Shown: in pieces, positions 59,264 through 64,000 of the stretch
Layout: each line of letters begins with the position of its first letter
Numbering within the stretch: position 1 is the stretch's first letter
NCBI GenBank assembly: GCA_009617715.1
Contig: VTFK01000304.1
Coordinates: 372,001 to 436,000, forward strand
Source of the DNA: Plectrocnemia conspersa
Lineage: Eukaryota > Arthropoda > Insecta > Trichoptera > Polycentropodidae
Reading direction: 5' to 3'
DNA: 64,000 bases
The notes under the pieces: generated by a model
What the model saw: only the letters and a program-made list of their open reading frames with translations
What the model was told of the DNA's origin: nothing
Databases searched by the model: none
Translations under genes and position numbers: made by a program

Positions 59264-60304
59264 TAGGGATTCTGAAGTCTCGGGTTTTTTCGATTCCCGG
59301 GACTCGAGACCCAAATTTTTAAAGTCCCGGGAATTCCCGGGACTCGAGACTTTGATTATTTTTCGTATAATCATGAAAAAAAATTATGTTAAAAAATTAA
59401 CTTATTATTATTAACTTTAATTAACTTATTATTATTAATTTTAATTAATTTATTATTAATAACTTATATTATTTGTGTTATAGGTACGAAAGGTGAAAAT
59501 TTATTGAAACAATTTAAAAACACTTTATTCGATATTTATTTAAATTTAATTTATTTCAATTTTTTTAATCGAAATATTTATATCAATATTAAGTTAAAAC
59601 CTTTACTTTTGTAAGGAAAAATATGTTTTTAAAAACACCATGGCGTAAATGATGAATCACATAGCCTGTTATTGGTTTTTGTGGCAAATATTCCAGATGT
59701 AGAAAAAACTCTCTCGCTTTCTGTAGATGTTAGCTTAATTGTAAGCAATGATTTGAATAAAAAGCTCTAGATTCGGAGTTTGCTTGATAGTTGAATCTAA
59801 TATCTGAAACTTCTTTTTAAAGTTGAATTTTTTATTTCTAGTCGTTGAAATATTTTGGTGGTTCGTGCGACAGTTGTGTTGATCTCAAATATTTCTTTAA
59901 AAAGAAATTAACAATAATTTCGGAAGTTAATAAAGTGGCATCTTGACGACTTAGAGCTTCAACTGCCAGTTTTATAGAAGTGAGTACTTCACAAATATTT
60001 TCCAATACGTGAATGTTCGATTCATTCCAAATTTGGCCGATGCCAAGATCAATTAATGATTTTCTAATGCAATTTCGTAACTTTCAAAATCTCGAGATCA
60101 TGGGTAATAAGGAATTCCACCTTGTCTTCATATCAAGACATAAATTAAGCTCGACATCAAATTCGCTCTTTACATATTTTGTAAAATTGCACGGAAATCT
60201 CGAGTCCCGGGTTATTAATTTTTAAATTCCCGGGACTCGAGACAGCAAAAAATCTTTGAATTCTCGGGAATAAATTCCCGGGTTGTCTCGACACAGAATC
60301 CCTA
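59264..60304 (-). mobile_element. hAT transposon, internally deleted, exact 8-bp target duplication
   Basis: The ends are TAGGGATTCTG and its exact inverse CAGAATCCCTA, followed inward by CCCGGGACTCGAGAC repeats. GCTCCGAC flanks both sides (59256-59263, 60305-60312). The 1041-bp interior carries a broken transposase on the minus strand. Subterminal CCCGGGACTCGAGAC and its variants, present several times near both ends, are likely transposase-binding repeats. It is too short for an intact hAT element, so it is dead or non-autonomous. Confidence 0.93.
59629..60188 (-). pseudogene. Degenerate hAT transposase fragment
   Basis: Reading leftward from 60188, the frame gives DMKTRWNSLLPM, then after a stop WNESNIHVLENI and KLAVEALSRQDATLLTSE, down to about 59838. 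This is the conserved middle of hAT transposases (family pattern D..TRWNS...ML.R... and ...VLEALSR.DATLL). A second segment, ending at a stop at 59629, reads STESERVFSTSGIF and TKTNNRL, the C-terminal hAT dimerisation motif (ASERAFS-type). The N-terminal BED finger is absent, the catalytic region between the segments is mostly missing, and stops and frame changes occur. Non-functional. Confidence 0.88.
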
Positions 60305-60312
60305 GCTCCGAC

Positions 60313-60440
60313 TCACTTTTCATTACTAATTTGTAAATTTTTGGCTATAAACGATTTTTTGTTTTCACTGATAAAGAGACATTAAAAAGCCAACTATTAT
60401 GATTATAGAGAAGATAAAGTTAACTAAAGACTATTCAAAA
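60313..60440. repeat. Right part of interrupted repeat copy 2
   Basis: TTTTTGGCTATAAACGA and AAAGCCAACTATTATGATTA followed by GAGAAGATAAAGTTAACT match copy 1 and its partial duplicate. Joined across the hAT target site the motif order equals that of copy 1. Confidence 0.6.
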
Positions 60441-60689
60441 TAAGGATTTCACAGATGTTTTACAGACTGGAAGTAACTTTGTCAAAAGTGTACTAAAAAT
60501 GTTGGAGACAAATTTGAAGGCTCAATAATAATCTTAAAGAATTTATTTTGAATTACATATGTATCGAATATTTTTTAAGTTTATCAACAAATTATATTTA
60601 TAGCGAAAATAGATTAATGAATGTGATCGCTCAATTAAATATCTATATTGAAATATAGTTTGCATTCAATCGCGAATGTCAATTGATTT

Positions 60690-61030
60690 TATTTTCATTA
60701 TCACGCCACTAAACTTTCGTGCCAGCTGTATATAATTTCGGTTCAAAATTCAAATCAATGTTACCTTCGCTGCTAACACTACGGTAGCGAGCCAAATTAT
60801 CATATATTGTAACCATTTAATATTATTATACTACAACAAACTTGTGCACAAATTTAATTTTATTACTAAACCGAGAATACGTTTGTGCGAACACTTAACT
60901 CGAAAAATACAACATAAATACTTAAACGAGCATTATATTTAACTGTATGGTTCAATGTCACGTTATACGGTTCTTAGCACCGATATGATCTCTACACCGT
61001 AAGGGTTCGGTGTATGTGCTAATGAATGAT
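60690..61030. promoter_or_regulatory. GC-richer patch with hairpin
   Basis: TACACCG (60993-60999) pairs with CGGTGTA (61008-61014) around TAAGGGTT. CACTACGGTAGCGAG near 60777 adds a small symmetric site. Weak regulatory candidate. Confidence 0.25.
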
Positions 61031-61685
61031 TTAATGTATGTATAATAAATTAATAATTCTCACTACACGAATGAATGATATATTGAGAGTTGTTTCATAG
61101 TGATGATTCATTAATTACTTAATTTTATTTGAGTCATTTTTTAATTATATTATTTTTATTTGCTCGTGAAAACAGTTATTAATGGTTTATTTTCTGTTCG
61201 AATAATATTACTAAAAATAAATATAGCATTGTGTACCAAATAACTGGTAATTAAATTTTTAATAAAGCTTTGAAACAACAACATATTTGTAAAGTTGAAA
61301 ATTTATAAGGATTCAAAGTATACTACTTCTAATATGTAATCAATGAAAAATAGGTAAATAAATGTTACATGTTTAAAAAATGTATTGCATCAGATTTTAG
61401 TCAATATTTTGATCAGAATTTTATTGCCCTGGACTATTTTTTAAATTCTCGAGATATTTAAGATTATTTTTAAATCATCGATATTATTCTCAGGTTATAA
61501 TATTTTTCTAAAATGCTATGAAAGATTGTTTTATATCTAGGTATAGGAAAAGTACCATCACATGTATATTGAACTAAATAGCTTATATCGCACTTTAAAT
61601 TAGCTCCAAATACAACATAAAATGAATTAAATGCTTCTAAATAAATTAAGTAGTCGTGCATTATTTTATTATTATTTTAAAGTAT
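61031..61685. other. AT-rich stretch
   Basis: A 63-codon minus frame (61470-61661) is unrecognised. Nothing else. Confidence 0.5.
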
Positions 61686-61689
61686 AGAT

Positions 61690-62110
61690 ACTAAAACCTC
61701 TAACCTGACTCATGTCATGTCGTGAAGCACACTAATGAGCTTTCCCCACCGATACCACTTTTTGAAAGTTTACTTATGAGCACACGGATTTGTGAACGTT
61801 ATCATGTCAACCGAGCTTAAATTTAATTTTACATCGCCTAATCTGCAATGCAAATCGAGTATCACAAATTATTTTTCACGATACGAAAACCCATGTCATC
61901 ACGCACGAAAATTTCACACATACACACACGTATCGTGTATAATACATATACAGCCATAATACCTTATTGGGATACACATCTAAACGTATATGTAAATTTG
62001 GTATACATTTTTTATATTTATTAATTTATAATCGAAGTTATCGTCGGTTACGTTTAATAATTTACGTGTATATTGTGGTGTAATATACGCGTTTTATTTA
62101 CAACTTTCTT
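61690..62110. promoter_or_regulatory. GC-richer island
   Basis: Contains ATGTCATGTCGTGAAGC, two ACGATACGAAAAC-type repeats at about 61879 and 62116 (shared CGATACGAAAAC), ATCGTCGGTTACG and CACGCACG. Regulatory role inferred. Confidence 0.3.
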
Positions 62111-62381
62111 CTTTTACGATACGAAAACATTTCAATCGTTATAAATGTATTTTACGATATACTGATAATATTATTTGATAATTTTATTTATGAATTATAC
62201 ATATATGTATATTAATATCGAATTAAAAGTTTGATTTAATAAATTTATTTATTTTAATAAATGTGCAAAGCACAACAGCTTTATACCAATGCACCCTGCA
62301 CAGAAAACCTTTCGCAGACCACTAACGCAGAAGTTAAGAATATCAATTATATAATATAAACACACTTTTTTATTTTAAGCT

Positions 62382-62477
62382 CTACAGCCCTGGATGGGGC
62401 TTTGAGGCTTCCAGAAGATTTCTCCACTCCAGCGTGTCCTGTGCACTTTTTCTTCAGAGCCTGAAATCGTCCAGCTT
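62382..62477 (-). pseudogene. Non-LTR retrotransposon ORF2 C-terminal fragment
   Basis: Minus-strand translation gives KLDDFRL, a stop, then AQDTLEWRNLLEASKPHPGL and a natural stop at 62382-62384. AQDR..WR.LV.EA..H.G at the extreme C-terminus is characteristic of RTE-like and related LINE ORF2 proteins that are often annotated as craniofacial-development-protein-like. Only this tail remains and it holds an internal stop. An AT-rich 3' UTR-like sequence follows at lower coordinates. Confidence 0.75.
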
Positions 62478-63285
62478 CATTCGTTAATCATTGTTTCCTA
62501 GAGTCAGTCATAAAACTGTTGTCAAGCAGTGTTTTTTTCTTTGCGTTTAATTATTTTTAGCGGTTCTTAAAAGAATTCTCAATTAAATATTTAAATATTC
62601 GACTACTAAAAATATTTGCATCATTTTCAATTAAATATTCGTTTATATTATCTTAAATAGAATATGAAAAAAATCTTAGAGTAGCACAATTTGTGTACTT
62701 GAGCAACACAGATACCCGAGTGACTAGTGTCGCTCCAAAATCCATGGTCATTTACACACCTTTATTTTGTTTCGAAACGTGAGACAATTGGGACGCCCCT
62801 TCTTAACAAAAAAAGTTAGGCAAAAAAATTTGTGAATAGAATATTTGTCGGGGTGTATACTATGACCGAAATTCGCCGAATGCTTTTTTTGAACGAAACA
62901 AATTTTGGAAAGGTCTACTTTTTTTCGCAAAAACAGGTGTTTTGGATTTTTGTATTTGCTATTTCAAGAGACAAAGATTTTATTTCAATCAGTTCAATCA
63001 TCTGATTTCGTTTAATTAATTTCTATTTTTTTTAATTAATATGCAAATCCGCACAAAACAAACTCCAATTCAGATTCGATTTTTATTTATATAAAATTCG
63101 ATCCAAACTTTATTAGCTTTGTATGCATATACAATAAATTCGATACAATTATGTAATTAAAATGTTAAAATTAATTTAATAACAGCTTATCTTAATTTTG
63201 TTGCTATTAAAATAAATTTTTTGCTTTATATTATTGCTTTTAGATGTTAATAAATTGTATAAAATTAATTACTAATTATCATACA
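62478..63285. other. AT-rich stretch
   Basis: 62490-62560 may continue the decayed LINE but is not readable. The 60-codon minus frame at 62748-62930 is unrecognised. Confidence 0.5.
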
Positions 63286-63289
63286 ATGA

Positions 63290-63660
63290 AATGGCGTATT
63301 TTAAAATAGACAACTGTAACGTATGCGTTATCAGAATCACTCAATTATGTAAATGTTTCGTAGACTTCATTTCCCAGCGTCGATTTAACCGCTGCGCTGA
63401 TACAAAGTTAAACTAACTAATACGTTATTAATTTTAACTATGTCAAAATATTAATAGGCCCATATTATAAGGGCGCTTTCTTGGCAAGACATTGCCGAAT
63501 CGAATTAGCAATAAAGGGGCGAGTTTTGTTGATAATAAAAAGTTTTCCCCGAAACAATGCACGTTCCACGGTCATTATTTATACACAAATTTAAGTTTTT
63601 GTCTCGTAATAGTACTACACTAATAACCGCGTAGCGATTTTATTAATATGTAAAGTTAAT
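63290..63660. promoter_or_regulatory. GC-richer island
   Basis: Contains CGATTTAACCGCTGCG (weak match to repeat R), GGCGCTTTCTTGGC, GCACGTTCCACGGTC and ACCGCGTAGCG. No frame. Weak regulatory candidate. Confidence 0.25.
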
Positions 63661-64000
63661 TCAAAGTTCTCAAAAGAAGAAACAGGCATGAGCTTGTATC
63701 AAAAATACAAACAAAATTTAAATAATGGCACGGTCGCCTTATCAGAAATATCAAAATGTCGTGTTTTGAATATACTATACACTGAATTGACATGATTTCT
63801 TGGTGGCACAAAGTTTCAGAGACAGACACCGAAATGATTAACAACTATCAACATCATCAACATTAATGTTAATACGGCGACAGTGGCGTATTCACTAAAA
63901 AATACTGTAAAAATCTCAGTACGTGAATTATGCATTAATGAATTAAAATATTTCATAGAAACTTTCCACTTGGAAACAACAAGTTTGAAAACCAACGTCG
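63661..64000. other. AT-rich end of window
   Basis: A 62-codon minus frame (63656-63844) is unrecognised. ACAGTGGCGTATTCAC near 63881 is hAT-end-like, but any partner would lie outside the window. Confidence 0.4.

Noticed and set aside
1..64000. CRISPR arrays, operons, ribosome binding sites, rRNA, telomeric repeats
   Set aside because: None seen. The window has eukaryotic nuclear character and no regularly spaced short direct repeats with unique spacers.

Overview
This 64 kb window is AT-rich eukaryotic DNA with no protein-coding gene I can defend. Long A/T runs, (TA)n and (AAAT)n tracts, non-LTR retrotransposon scraps, tRNA-derived SINEs, hAT and piggyBac miniature elements, and open frames that almost never exceed about 100 codons all point to an arthropod nuclear genome, most likely an insect. 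The order cannot be fixed from what I see. It is best read as a gene desert or a very large intron.

The main pattern is a two-state composition. A very AT-rich background is broken every 1-3 kb by islands of about 150-500 bp that are much richer in G+C and CpG. These islands hold TAAT homeodomain cores, TTTATG/TTTATT sites, octamers, CACGTG E-boxes, a CRE, GATA, ETS and Sox-like sites, and short inverted repeats. Examples lie near 0.3, 1.9, 4.2, 6.4, 7.7, 10.5, 11.3, 13.7, 17.7, 18.6, 21.2, 22.2, 22.8, 26.6, 27.4, 28.8, 32.3, 41.4, 42.8, 45.5, 50.1, 51.8, 52.9, 55.8, 57.8, 61.9 and 63.5 kb. I infer that most are conserved non-coding (cis-regulatory) elements of a developmental regulator outside or around the window. 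Conservation itself cannot be tested here.

The clearest structure inside this set is at 9.6-11.4 kb. Two GC-rich blocks, A and B, occur in the order A1-B1-A2-B2. The B copies differ at 7 of 70 positions, so a two-part module appears to have been duplicated in tandem.

Mobile elements are mostly short, dead or non-autonomous. Three hAT-type insertions have exact 8-bp target duplications (19434-19748, 43628-43863, 59264-60304). The last carries a broken hAT transposase on the minus strand and sits inside one copy of an older duplicated repeat. There is a 105-bp piggyBac-type element in a TTAA duplication, a long-arm foldback element at 12176-12871 with a second partial copy at 29.6-30.0 kb, and a short MITE-like inverted pair at 28.1 kb. 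Also present are a decayed jockey-like reverse-transcriptase fragment at 31.6-31.7 kb, a LINE ORF2 C-terminus at 62.4 kb, two LINE 3' tails, several SINE copies, and a degenerate tandem array with a period of about 260 bp at 39.8-41.1 kb.

The remaining stretches are plain AT-rich DNA. They are listed as such so that the reader knows they were examined.
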